Assembly: GCF_024628805.1 (NCBI RefSeq)
Contig: NZ_CP102382.1
Location: forward strand, 806,001 to 870,000
Reading direction: 5' to 3'
DNA length: 64,000 bases
Origin: Paenimyroides aestuarii
Lineage (GTDB): Bacteria > Bacteroidota > Bacteroidia > Flavobacteriales > Flavobacteriaceae
This document shows, piece after piece, positions 8,402 to 16,826 of the stretch. The translations under genes were made by a program, and so were the position numbers. Position 1 is the first letter of the stretch; each line of letters opens with the position of its first letter. The notes below the pieces were generated by a model. It was given only the letters and a program-made list of their open reading frames with translations. It searched no databases and had not been told where the DNA came from.

Positions 8402-10609
8402 ATGATGCTTAAATTTATTCTTACAAGCTTTTTATTTTGCTTGTGCCTTTCCGCTTTTCCTCAAGAAAATCAGCGTCCTAAAGTTGGGTTGGTTCTCAGT
8501 GGTGGTGGTGCAAAAGGTTTGGCACATATTGGTGTTTTAAAAGTACTTGAAGAAGAAGGTGTACAAGTAGATTATATTGCGGGTACCAGCATGGGCGCCA
8601 TAATTGGTGGTTTGTATGCATCGGGATACACCGCCAATCAGTTAGATTCTATCTTTAAATCGGTTGATGCCGATGCGCTATTACAAGATTATATCCCTAG
8701 AAATTCCAAGTCGTTTTATGAAAAAAGAAACGATGAAATTTATGCATTGCAGCTTCCGTTTGATCAATTCAAAATAGGAAGTCCCGTTTCGCTTTCAAAG
8801 GGCATGTACAACTATAACTTACTAAACAAGTTGCTGGCGCATGTGCGTTATGAAAATGATTTTACGCAATTGCCCATTCCTTTTCTTTGCGTGGCTACCG
8901 ATGTGGTTACAGGGGAAGCCGTGGTGCTTGAAAAAGGAAATTTGGCACAAAGTATTTTGGCTAGTGGCGCGTTTCCCTCTTTATACACGCCTGTTGAAAT
9001 AGACAATCGTTTGTTGATAGACGGCGGCGTGGTTAATAATTATCCTATAAAAGAATTACGCGATAAAGGTGTAGATGTAATTATTGGTGTGGATGTGCAA
9101 GACGGCAAAAAAGACCGCAGCGAAATAAAAGGCGTTTTTGATATTTTAATGCAAATTGCCAACTACAGTATGTATCAAGGGATGGAAGAAAAGAAAAATG
9201 CCACTGATATTTACATGAAACCCGATATTTCAAACTTCTCTGTTGTAACTTTTGATAAAGGAAACGAAATCATTCAAAAAGGAATCGATGCTGCCCGAGA
9301 AAAAACGGCAGACTTACAAAAAATCAGCAATGGTTACACAAAAAAGAAACTTCCTGAATATTTATTACACGATGATTTGGCTATCAAAGAAGTAAAAATA
9401 AACGCTTTAAAAAATTATAACAAAGATTATGTTTTTGGAAAATTGGGCTATTTTAAAGAACAATGTGTATCGTTTAACGAATTAAAACACGGCATCACCA
9501 ATCTAAATGCCACTCAAAATTTCAGCAGTATTAATTATCATTTTGAAAAAGGCGACGATACAGGCGATTATTTAGTGTTGCATCTAAAGGAAAATACCAT
9601 TAACCGATTTCTAAAATTTGGTTTGCATTTTGACAATTTGTATAAAAGTGCCGCATTAGTAAATATAACCCAAAAAAAGCTTCTTTTTAAAAACGATGTA
9701 GCTTCGCTGGATTTTGTTTTTGGCGACAATGTGCGATACAATTTTAATTATTTTATAGACAATGGATTACGATGGAGTTTTGGTGCACAAAGCAGGCTTA
9801 ATAAATTCAAATACAATGTATTAACCGACGAAAAACCCATTATTACCGACCAGTTTTTCACATTAGAAACATTCAGCACCAAATTTACCGATTTAACCAA
9901 CCGCTTATATCTGCAAAATTATTACAACAATAAATTTCTTATTGGCTTGGGCTTAGAACACAAATACCAGATTGTGGATATAAGCAATGTAAACCTCAGC
10001 AAAAATTGGTTAGACAACAGCCACTATGTTAGCTCGTATTTTAACCTCGTTTTAGACACGTACGACAATAAATATTTCCCCACCCAAGGTTTAAATTTCA
10101 ACGCAGAAATTAAACACACTTTTTTATCGTCAGACTATAACGAAAATTTTGAACCCTTTACACAAATCAATGGCGAATTGGGAACTGTAAAAACATTTTT
10201 TAATCGCATTTCCTTTGAAGCAAAAGCAGACGTGGGCTTAACCATTGGCAGTTTGCCTTCCACAAACCTGAATTATTTTTTAGGCGGATACGGTTTTCAA
10301 TCAATATCTAACATCAAACCCTTTTTTGGCTATGATTTTTTAAGTTTAAATGCCAACACCTATCTAAAAGCCCTTTTTAGAGTGGATTACCGTTTCTATA
10401 AAAAACACCATCTCAATTTCACCGCCAATTATATGCACTTGCAAAACGCCATGTTTCAGTACAACGATTGGTTAGAACAGCCCATAAAATCGGGGTATGC
10501 TTTGGGTTATGGTTTTCAAACAGTTATTGGTCCATTAGAAATTAAACAATCCTATTCGCCCGAGGTAAAAAAGCATTACACTTGGTTTAGTTTGGGTTTT
10601 TGGTTTTAA
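8402..10609 (+). CDS. Patatin-like phospholipase with outer-membrane barrel
   Basis: A 735-residue exported protein. After a signal peptide (1-20) comes a patatin domain with the oxyanion motif GGGAKG (34-39), nucleophile Ser63 in GTSMG and Asp207 in DGG, the full Ser-Asp dyad. A POTRA-like segment follows (about 330-400). The C-terminal ~340 residues look like a BamA/Omp85-type 16-stranded barrel ending in WFSLGFWF. This is the type Vd (PlpD-like) autotransporter layout, common in Bacteroidota. It should hydrolyse acyl esters of lipids at the cell surface or in the periplasm. A TAAATTTG -7 element at 8353-8360 probably drives it. Confidence 0.9.
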   Translation: MMLKFILTSFLFCLCLSAFPQENQRPKVGLVLSGGGAKGLAHIGVLKVLEEEGVQVDYIAGTSMGAIIGGLYASGYTANQLDSIFKSVDADALLQDYIPRNSKSFYEKRNDEIYALQLPFDQFKIGSPVSLSKGMYNYNLLNKLLAHVRYENDFTQLPIPFLCVATDVVTGEAVVLEKGNLAQSILASGAFPSLYTPVEIDNRLLIDGGVVNNYPIKELRDKGVDVIIGVDVQDGKKDRSEIKGVFDILMQIANYSMYQGMEEKKNATDIYMKPDISNFSVVTFDKGNEIIQKGIDAAREKTADLQKISNGYTKKKLPEYLLHDDLAIKEVKINALKNYNKDYVFGKLGYFKEQCVSFNELKHGITNLNATQNFSSINYHFEKGDDTGDYLVLHLKENTINRFLKFGLHFDNLYKSAALVNITQKKLLFKNDVASLDFVFGDNVRYNFNYFIDNGLRWSFGAQSRLNKFKYNVLTDEKPIITDQFFTLETFSTKFTDLTNRLYLQNYYNNKFLIGLGLEHKYQIVDISNVNLSKNWLDNSHYVSSYFNLVLDTYDNKYFPTQGLNFNAEIKHTFLSSDYNENFEPFTQINGELGTVKTFFNRISFEAKADVGLTIGSLPSTNLNYFLGGYGFQSISNIKPFFGYDFLSLNANTYLKALFRVDYRFYKKHHLNFTANYMHLQNAMFQYNDWLEQPIKSGYALGYGFQTVIGPLEIKQSYSPEVKKHYTWFSLGFWF

Positions 10610-10678
10610 ATGAGGTTCTTTTTTAAATGATTCTTTTTATTTTTTCTTAAATTTAATACATCTCAAAAAAATAGTTTT

Positions 10679-10686
10679 TATATTTG
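10679..10686 (+). promoter_or_regulatory. Candidate -7 element upstream of hmgA
   Basis: TATATTTG fits the TAnnTTTG consensus. No convincing TTG lies 17-23 nt upstream, so the -33 half is weak or absent. Transcription would start near 10692, right at the small ORF that begins at 10693. Confidence 0.4.
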
Positions 10687-10692
10687 TTAGGT

Positions 10693-10755
10693 ATGAAAAC
10701 ATGGCAAGGATTATTATCAAAACTTAAATACTTCATTAAACGCAACCCCGAATGA
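10693..10755 (+). CDS. Candidate 20-codon leader peptide before hmgA
   Basis: An ATG-initiated ORF of 20 codons ends in TGA 47 bp before hmgA. The peptide is MKTWQGLLSKLKYFIKRNPE, cationic and amphipathic, with Trp, Tyr and Phe. It could be a regulatory leader for the aromatic catabolic genes, a small membrane-active peptide, or chance. If the -7 element at 10679-10686 is used, the mRNA would be almost leaderless for this ORF. There is no direct evidence that it is translated. Confidence 0.3.
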   Translation: MKTWQGLLSKLKYFIKRNPE

Positions 10756-10802
10756 AGAAGGCAATGCTATGCTTTTATTTATTAATTAAAAACAAATAAA
10801 CT

Positions 10803-11960
10803 ATGCCTTTATATCATAAATTAGGAAAAATTCCGCACAAACGCCACATACAATTCCGCAAACCAAACGGCGGATTTTATTACGAGCAGCTTTTTGGCAC
10901 GGTTGGTTTCGATGGCATGTCGTCAAACATGTATCATGAGCACCGCCCTACGCAAGTAAAAGAAATCAAGGGTTCTTATAGCGTGGCACCAAAAATTGCC
11001 CGAAAAAACAACATACAGTCTTACCGTTTGCGTGGTTTTCAAGTGCCTCCTACCCCCGATTTTTTAGAAAGCCGTAAAGCGGTTTTAACAAACAGCGATT
11101 GCACCATTACTTTGGCTGCACCTACAAACAAAACCCAAGATTATTTCTATAAAAATACCGACGCCGACGAATTGATTTTTATTCACAAAGGAACCGGTAA
11201 ATTGCGCACCATATTAGGAAATTTAGATTTTAAATACGGTGATTATTTATTGATTCCGCGCGGAGTGATTTATAAAATCGATTTCGACACAGAAGATAAT
11301 CGTTTGTTTATTGTAGAATCGCGCAGACCCATTTACACACCAAAACGCTACCGCAACTGGTTTGGTCAGCTATTAGAACATTCCCCTTTTTGCGAACGCG
11401 ATATTCGCCGCCCGGAAGAATTGGAAACCTACGATGAAAAAGGCGATTTCTTGATCAAAGTTCGCAAACAAGACGAAATTTTTGATATGGTATATGCAAC
11501 TCATCCTTTTGATGTGGTTGGATACGATGGATATAATTTTCCATACGCCTTTTCAATACACGATTTCGAACCCATCACAGGACGTATTCACCAACCGCCA
11601 CCAGTGCATCAAACATTTGAAACCGATGCCTTTGTAGTATGTTCATTTGTGCCGCGTTTGTATGATTACCACCCAGAATCTATTCCGGCGCCTTACAATC
11701 ACAGCAACATTGATTCAGACGAAGTATTGTATTATGTAGATGGTGATTTTATGAGCCGAAACGACATCGAAGCCGGACACATTTCTTTGCATCCAGCAGG
11801 AATTCCACACGGACCACACCCGGGCGCAATGGAACGAAGCATTGGCAAAGTAGATACACAAGAATTAGCCGTAATGGTTGATACATTCAAGCCGTTGATG
11901 GTTACCGAAGAAGCAATGAAAATTGCCGATGAACAATATTATCAATCATGGTTAGATTAA
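10803..11960 (+). CDS. hmgA: Homogentisate 1,2-dioxygenase
   Basis: Opens the aromatic ring of homogentisate to maleylacetoacetate in tyrosine and phenylalanine breakdown. The cytosolic 385-residue protein carries the cupin-type iron centre near its C-terminus: YNHSNIDSDE (His300 and a nearby Glu/Asp) and HPAGIPHGPHPG (His336/His339) are the likely ligand motifs. The N-terminal signature YEQLFGTVGFDGMSSNMYH is family-typical. The gene leads a same-strand run that reaches HPPD, the enzyme producing its substrate. No fumarylacetoacetase or maleylacetoacetate isomerase gene is nearby. Confidence 0.96.
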   Translation: MPLYHKLGKIPHKRHIQFRKPNGGFYYEQLFGTVGFDGMSSNMYHEHRPTQVKEIKGSYSVAPKIARKNNIQSYRLRGFQVPPTPDFLESRKAVLTNSDCTITLAAPTNKTQDYFYKNTDADELIFIHKGTGKLRTILGNLDFKYGDYLLIPRGVIYKIDFDTEDNRLFIVESRRPIYTPKRYRNWFGQLLEHSPFCERDIRRPEELETYDEKGDFLIKVRKQDEIFDMVYATHPFDVVGYDGYNFPYAFSIHDFEPITGRIHQPPPVHQTFETDAFVVCSFVPRLYDYHPESIPAPYNHSNIDSDEVLYYVDGDFMSRNDIEAGHISLHPAGIPHGPHPGAMERSIGKVDTQELAVMVDTFKPLMVTEEAMKIADEQYYQSWLD

Positions 11961-11971
11961 TAAAAATATAA

Positions 11972-12424
11972 ATGTTTCAAAGAAAACTACCTGCCGATCC
12001 CAGTGCTTTAGTGCTCGCAATTGTTGCTTTGTGCATGGCAATTCTTTTTGGTTGCTGTGGGCTTTCGTTTGTTGGCTTGGCACTTTCAATAATTGGACTT
12101 GTTAGCGCCAATAAAAGTTTAAAAGAGTACCTAGTAAATCCAGAAACATATTCTCATAACAGTAGAGAAAATGTAAATACGGCACGCATCATCAACATTA
12201 TTGCACTTGTTATAAACGGACTCATCACTTTGTCTTTTGTGGTGTATTTAGTCATTACCGGTTCTTTCATGTTCTCAGCAATCAGAGATGAAATGAACAA
12301 ATCTAAAAACGATACATTATCAAGAGTTGATGACGAAGAATGGGATTACGAAGCAGAAGAAGACAGCATTTATATTTATACCGATTCATTGAATCAACCA
12401 CAAGATTCACTAAATCAAGAATAA
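11972..12424 (+). CDS. CCC-motif (DUF4190-like) membrane protein
   Basis: A 150-residue protein with two or three hydrophobic segments (about 13-45 and 70-100). The turn GCCGLSFVGLALSIIGL is characteristic of the small flavobacterial 'CCC motif' membrane proteins, though here only two Cys are adjacent. A strongly acidic tail (DDEEWDYEAEEDS) follows. Function is unknown. It lies 11 bp after hmgA and 32 bp before hppD, so it is co-transcribed with tyrosine catabolism genes, probably by position rather than by role. Confidence 0.65.
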   Translation: MFQRKLPADPSALVLAIVALCMAILFGCCGLSFVGLALSIIGLVSANKSLKEYLVNPETYSHNSRENVNTARIINIIALVINGLITLSFVVYLVITGSFMFSAIRDEMNKSKNDTLSRVDDEEWDYEAEEDSIYIYTDSLNQPQDSLNQE

Positions 12425-12456
12425 AACAACAATAGTAACAAAATACAGCAATTATT

Positions 12457-13617
12457 ATGTCAAAAGAATTAAAATCTGTAGAATACGGATTAGAAAAAAT
12501 ATTTGAAGGAGCACAAGATTTCTTACCTATTTTAGGTACAGATTATGTAGAATTTTATGTAGGAAATGCCAAACAAGCAGCTCATTTTTACAAAACAGCA
12601 TTTGGTTTCCAGTCTGAAGCCTATTCAGGATTAGAAACAGGCGTTCGCGACCGTGCTTCGTATGTAATTAAGCAAGATAAAATCAGAATTGTTTTAACAA
12701 CCGCTTTAAACTCAGAATCACCAATCGGCGAACATGTAAAAAAACATGGCGATGGGGTAAAAGTAATTGCATTGTGGGTAGAAGATGCACGCGCTGCTTA
12801 TGAAGAAACCACCAAGCGCGGTGCGGTACCTTTCATGGAGCCAACCGTATCATCTGACGAAAACGGAGAAATTATTCAAGCAGGTATTTTTGCTTATGGC
12901 GAAACCGTTTTTCTATTCACCGAGCGTAAAAACTACAATGGATTGTTTATGCCAGGATACGTGAAATGGGAAAGCGATTACAACCCAGCTCCGGTTGGCT
13001 TAAAATTTATCGACCACATGGTGGGCAACGTTGGTTGGAACCAAATGAACGTTTGGGTGAAATGGTTTGAAGATATTATGGGCTTTGTAAACTTCCTTTC
13101 GTTTGACGATAAACAAATTACCACCGAATATTCGGCTTTAATGTCTAAAGTAATGGCCAATGGAAACGGGCGCATCAAATTCCCTATCAACGAGCCAGCA
13201 GAAGGTAAAAAACGTTCACAAATCGAAGAGTACTTAGACTTTTACGAAGGCGCAGGCGTGCAGCACATTGCAGTAGCTACCGACGACATTATTAAAACCG
13301 TTGCCGATATGAAAGCACGTGGAGTAGAATTTTTATCTACGCCGCCACAGGCCTATTATGATGCCATTCCAGAGCGTTTAAAAGACCACATGGATAAATT
13401 TAAAGAAGACATCAAAGAGCTTCAAAAATTAGGTATCATGATTGATGCTGATGAAGAAGGATATTTGTTGCAAATTTTCACTAAACCCGTAGAAGATCGC
13501 CCTACTTTGTTCTTTGAAGTAATTCAACGCATGGGTGCTCGTGGATTTGGTGCTGGTAACTTTAAAGCCTTGTTCGAATCTATTGAAAGAGAGCAAGAAA
13601 AGCGTGGAACTCTTTAA
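12457..13617 (+). CDS. hppD: 4-hydroxyphenylpyruvate dioxygenase
   Basis: Converts 4-hydroxyphenylpyruvate to homogentisate, one step before HmgA. The 386-residue protein has two vicinal-oxygen-chelate halves. The Fe(II) ligands are visible: His187 in FIDHMVGNV, His270 in GVQHIAVATDD and Glu354 in FFEVIQRMG. The C-terminal helix motif GFGAGNFKALFESIEREQ, which gates the active site, is complete. The gene closes the hmgA-CCC-hppD run; a promoter-like element and structured region follow. Confidence 0.97.
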   Translation: MSKELKSVEYGLEKIFEGAQDFLPILGTDYVEFYVGNAKQAAHFYKTAFGFQSEAYSGLETGVRDRASYVIKQDKIRIVLTTALNSESPIGEHVKKHGDGVKVIALWVEDARAAYEETTKRGAVPFMEPTVSSDENGEIIQAGIFAYGETVFLFTERKNYNGLFMPGYVKWESDYNPAPVGLKFIDHMVGNVGWNQMNVWVKWFEDIMGFVNFLSFDDKQITTEYSALMSKVMANGNGRIKFPINEPAEGKKRSQIEEYLDFYEGAGVQHIAVATDDIIKTVADMKARGVEFLSTPPQAYYDAIPERLKDHMDKFKEDIKELQKLGIMIDADEEGYLLQIFTKPVEDRPTLFFEVIQRMGARGFGAGNFKALFESIEREQEKRGTL

Positions 13618-13685
13618 TTAAAAGTCTTAAAATGTTAAATATAAGTTAAATAAAAGTTTATATTTAGTGTTTTAAAAAATAAACC

Positions 13686-13693
13686 TACCTTTG
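13686..13693 (+). promoter_or_regulatory. Promoter -7 element for candidate small RNA
   Basis: TACCTTTG is a perfect TAnnTTTG match. It lies 69 bp after the hppD stop. The -33 region has no clear TTG. It is placed to start a short transcript that ends at the terminator at 13781-13810. Confidence 0.5.
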
Positions 13694-13697
13694 CACT

Positions 13698-13810
13698 CGC
13701 AAAAATAAGGCTTCTATAACCTTATTGGAGTGTAATAAATTTTTCATAATTTATAGTTTTTTGGTTGGTTAATAGCATAAAAACCTGGTTGGAAACAACT
13801 GGGTTTTTTT
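13698..13810 (+). ncRNA. Candidate structured small RNA, ~110 nt
   Basis: Three consecutive hairpins lie between a -7 element and a T-run: ATAAGG/CCTTAT (13705-13710 with 13720-13725), ATAAATT/AATTTAT (13735-13741 with 13748-13754), and an 11-bp terminator stem AAACCTGGTTG/CAACTGGGTTT (13781-13791 with 13796-13806). No ORF is present. It may be an independent small RNA or a leader attenuating the DUF3108-tdo genes downstream. It does not look like tRNA, tmRNA or SRP RNA. A flavobacterial RNA family such as Flavo-1 is possible but not checked. Confidence 0.45.
13781..13810 (+). terminator. Intrinsic terminator
   Basis: The 11-bp stem AAACCTGGTTG/CAACTGGGTTT contains two G-U pairs, has a 4-nt GAAA loop and ends in seven T. 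It sits 62 bp before the next gene start and could terminate the hppD transcript, the candidate small RNA, or both. Confidence 0.75.
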
Positions 13811-13871
13811 GTTTTTAGTAACTTTGGAACAGATATTGTTTTGTATCTTTCGAACAAAATTGAAAAAGAAT

Positions 13872-14642
13872 ATGAAAAACAACATTTTAGCTATTTTATT
13901 TTTTCTAACAACCGCATTAACATTCGGGCAATCATCTGCTTTTAAGTCGGGCGAGTACTTTAAATTTCAAGTGTCGTATGGCTTTATAAATGCAGGTATT
14001 GCAACATTAGAATTAAAGGAAACCACCTACAACGGAAAAAAAGTATATCACGCAAAAGGCGATGGTTACACCACTGGATTGTCTAAAGCATTTTTTAAAG
14101 TAAAAGACGATTACCAAAGTTATTTTGACATCAACACGGGGCAACCGTATCGTTTTATCAGAAAAATCAACGAAGGGGGTTACACCAAAAACCAAGAAGG
14201 TTTTGTAAACAATGCCAACAACACCATTTTACTGAAAGATTACAAAGCAAAAAGCCAAAAAACATACAATGTTTCAGATAATATTCAAGACGTTATTTCT
14301 GCTTTTTACTATTTGCGTAATCATGACAAAATAGACAACGTGAAAGTAGGCGAAACCATACAAATTGATATGTTTTTTGACGACGAAACCTTTAAATTTA
14401 AACTAAAATTTATGGGTTATGAAAAAATTAAAACTAAATTTGGTACGGTAAACGCCATGAAGTTTCGTCCGTATGTAATGTCGGGGCGTGTTTTTAAAGA
14501 AGAAGAAAGTTTAACTCTTTGGGTTTCAAACGATGAAAACAAAGTTCCGTTAAAAATTCAGGCAAGCTTACTTGTGGGTTCTTTAAAAGCAGAATTAATT
14601 CAATACAAAAATTTAAAAACCAATTTGAAAGTCGTAAAATAA
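13872..14642 (+). CDS. DUF3108 domain exported protein
   Basis: A 256-residue protein with a signal peptide (cleavage near LTFGQ). The mature part matches the DUF3108 pattern: FKVSYGFINAGIATLELK-type opening, a central YYLRNHDKI segment, and a C-terminal ENKVPLKIQASLLVGSLKAEL strand. The family is periplasmic and of unknown role, with a lipocalin/Vpr-like beta fold expected. The start is the ATG at 13872, because the upstream in-frame codons precede the signal peptide and overlap the terminator. Its stop overlaps the next ATG (TAATG), so it is translationally coupled to tryptophan dioxygenase. Confidence 0.8.
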   Translation: MKNNILAILFFLTTALTFGQSSAFKSGEYFKFQVSYGFINAGIATLELKETTYNGKKVYHAKGDGYTTGLSKAFFKVKDDYQSYFDINTGQPYRFIRKINEGGYTKNQEGFVNNANNTILLKDYKAKSQKTYNVSDNIQDVISAFYYLRNHDKIDNVKVGETIQIDMFFDDETFKFKLKFMGYEKIKTKFGTVNAMKFRPYVMSGRVFKEEESLTLWVSNDENKVPLKIQASLLVGSLKAELIQYKNLKTNLKVVK

Positions 14643-15577
14643 TGGAAATTTCAACCGAACGCCTGCAAAAAATTCAAGATTTAGAAGAAAAATTCAGCAA
14701 CATCAACCAAAAATTAGACACCCATTTAGAAGGCATGAAATGGCAAAAGCCAATCACCTACTGGGATTATATTCAAACCGATGCCTTGCTGAATTTGCAA
14801 ATTCAAAGATCTACCCTACCCGATGAAATGGTTTTTATCATGTATCATCAGGTAAATGAATTATTGTTCAAAATGATTCTTTGGGAAATGGAGCAGGTTT
14901 GTTTCGCGGAAAATTTAACAACTACTTTTTTTACAGACCGCTTGGGAAGAATTTCGCGTTATTTTGATATGCTCACCACATCTTTCACCATTATGCGCGA
15001 TGGTATGGATACCGATCAGTATCTTAAATTCCGCAACACCTTAACCCCTGCCAGTGGCTTTCAAAGTGCACAATACCGACTTATAGAGTTTGCTTCAACC
15101 GATTTGATTAATTTAATTGATGCCCGTTACCGCGATACAATCGACCGAAACACGCCTTATGAGCATGCCCTAGAGCACATGTACTGGCAAGCAGCTGGAA
15201 AAGATTACAAAACCGGTCAAAAGTCATACCTTATCAATGAATTCGAAAAAAAATATAAAAAGGAATTTATTGATTTCATGGAAAAATACAACACTGCAAA
15301 CTTGTGGCAAACGTTTAAACAACTTCCTTTGGAAGATCAACAAAACGAAGAATTGCGAGAAGCCATGCGCCATTACGACAAAACGGTGAACATCACTTGG
15401 GTAATGGGACACTTTAATGCGGCCAAAAAATATATTGAAAGCGAAGCTGGTCCGCAAGAAGCTACAGGCGGTAGTGATTGGAAAAAATACATGTTGCCAC
15501 AATATCAAAGAAGAATTTTCTTTCCAGAATTGTGGAGCGAAGAAGAATTAGCCAATTGGGGCAAAGATGCTTTGTAA
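14642..15577 (+). CDS. kynA: Tryptophan 2,3-dioxygenase
   Basis: A heme enzyme that oxidises L-tryptophan to N-formylkynurenine, the first step of the kynurenine pathway. At 311 residues it has the TDO signatures TYWDYIQTDALLNLQ, MYHQVNELLFKMIL (substrate/heme pocket) and ITWVMGHFNAAKKYI, which should carry the proximal heme His. Other kynurenine genes are not in the window. It overlaps its neighbours on both sides by one TAATG each, so DUF3108, this gene and the M23 peptidase form one coupled unit. The functional mix is unexpected but the co-orientation with hppD and hmgA fits an amino-acid catabolic region. Confidence 0.96.
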   Translation: MEISTERLQKIQDLEEKFSNINQKLDTHLEGMKWQKPITYWDYIQTDALLNLQIQRSTLPDEMVFIMYHQVNELLFKMILWEMEQVCFAENLTTTFFTDRLGRISRYFDMLTTSFTIMRDGMDTDQYLKFRNTLTPASGFQSAQYRLIEFASTDLINLIDARYRDTIDRNTPYEHALEHMYWQAAGKDYKTGQKSYLINEFEKKYKKEFIDFMEKYNTANLWQTFKQLPLEDQQNEELREAMRHYDKTVNITWVMGHFNAAKKYIESEAGPQEATGGSDWKKYMLPQYQRRIFFPELWSEEELANWGKDAL

Positions 15578-16821
15578 TGAAACGTTTTCAAATCATATTA
15601 TATATAACCATTGTTGCTGTACTTTTTTCGTGTGGTAAGAAACAGTCCGAGTCTGAATTTGCCGAAGTGGTTAAAAACGAAAAAGAAGAAACAATACCCG
15701 AATTTGCGTATGGTTTTCCATTAAACGAATACCATATAGAACGCGATACAGTAGAACGTGGCGATAATTTAGGTATGATTTTGGCGCATCATAATTACGA
15801 TGCCACTGAAATACACGACATTGTAAGTAAAGTAAAAGATTCATTTGATGTTAGGAAAATTAAAGCCGGCAAAACATTTACGCTTTTAAAATCGAAGGAT
15901 GCGTTATCTAAATTAGAAATACTTATTTATCAGCCCGATAATATGGGGTTTCAGGTTATTGATTTTCGAGATTCCATTCATGCATATACAGTAAATTATC
16001 CGGTTTCCTATAAAGTGCGAACCATTGCAGGCGAAATCGAAGGATCGCTTTCAGAATCTATTCAAAAAGAAGGTTTAGACCCTGGATTGGCAACAGCTTT
16101 GGCGAAGCGATTTGCTTGGAGCGTGGATTTCTTTAAGTTTAAAAGAGGAGATCAATTTGCATTATCCGTGCGCGAAAAATTTATTAATGATTCTATTTAT
16201 GTGGGAACCGAGGAAATTTTAGGTGCATATTTTAACTATGATGGCAAAGATGTATATGGATTTCCGTACAAACAACCCGGCGAAACCGAAACTCAGTTTT
16301 ACGATGAAAACGGCAAGCAAATGCGAACCATGTTTTTAAAATCGCCTTTAAAATATTTCACCATCACTTCAAAATTTTCCAAAAGCAGGTTTCATCCCGT
16401 TCAAAAGCGTTTCAAAGCACACAACGGTACCGATTATGCAGCACCGCACGGAACACCCATCATGACCACCGCAGCAGGTGTGGTAATAGAAACCGGACGC
16501 ACATCGGGCAATGGAAATTACGTGAAAGTTAAGCACAACAACATGTACACCACGCAATATTTGCACATGTCTAAAATCTTGGTTCGCCGCGGACAGCGCG
16601 TTAATCAAGGCGATATTATTGGTAAAGTTGGCAGCACAGGTTTGGCAACAGGTCCGCATGTTTGCTATCGTTTTTGGAAAAATGGTGTACAAGTAGATCC
16701 GTTAAAACAAAAATTACCAACGTCATTGGCAATGGATCAAAGCGATATTGCTCATTTCAAAGCACAAATACAACCTGTAAAAAAAGCAATCGATGATAAG
16801 ATTACAGAAAAATTTAATTAG
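15577..16821 (+). CDS. M23 peptidoglycan endopeptidase lipoprotein
   Basis: A 414-residue lipoprotein: the lipobox VLFSC puts the acylated Cys about residue 19. An OapA/LysM-like segment (about 50-110) is followed by a Csd3/NlpD-type second domain. The C-terminal M23 domain has the zinc motif HNGTDYAAPHGTP and the later HVCYRFW, where the usual LHF/LHY is changed to CYR, as in many family members. It should cleave peptidoglycan cross-links. The ATG at 15577 overlaps the tryptophan dioxygenase stop; an upstream in-frame start inside that gene was rejected because it would destroy the signal peptide. Confidence 0.9.
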   Translation: MKRFQIILYITIVAVLFSCGKKQSESEFAEVVKNEKEETIPEFAYGFPLNEYHIERDTVERGDNLGMILAHHNYDATEIHDIVSKVKDSFDVRKIKAGKTFTLLKSKDALSKLEILIYQPDNMGFQVIDFRDSIHAYTVNYPVSYKVRTIAGEIEGSLSESIQKEGLDPGLATALAKRFAWSVDFFKFKRGDQFALSVREKFINDSIYVGTEEILGAYFNYDGKDVYGFPYKQPGETETQFYDENGKQMRTMFLKSPLKYFTITSKFSKSRFHPVQKRFKAHNGTDYAAPHGTPIMTTAAGVVIETGRTSGNGNYVKVKHNNMYTTQYLHMSKILVRRGQRVNQGDIIGKVGSTGLATGPHVCYRFWKNGVQVDPLKQKLPTSLAMDQSDIAHFKAQIQPVKKAIDDKITEKFN

Positions 16822-16826
16822 AAAAA

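Noticed and set aside
8941..8962. TTTGGCAC match inside the patatin gene as a sigma-54 promoter
   Set aside because: It lies within coding sequence and the -12 half does not follow at the correct 5-nt spacing.
13698..13810. tRNA, tmRNA or SRP RNA reading of the structured spacer
   Set aside because: No cloverleaf, CCA end, tag ORF or SRP GGAA loop signature is visible.
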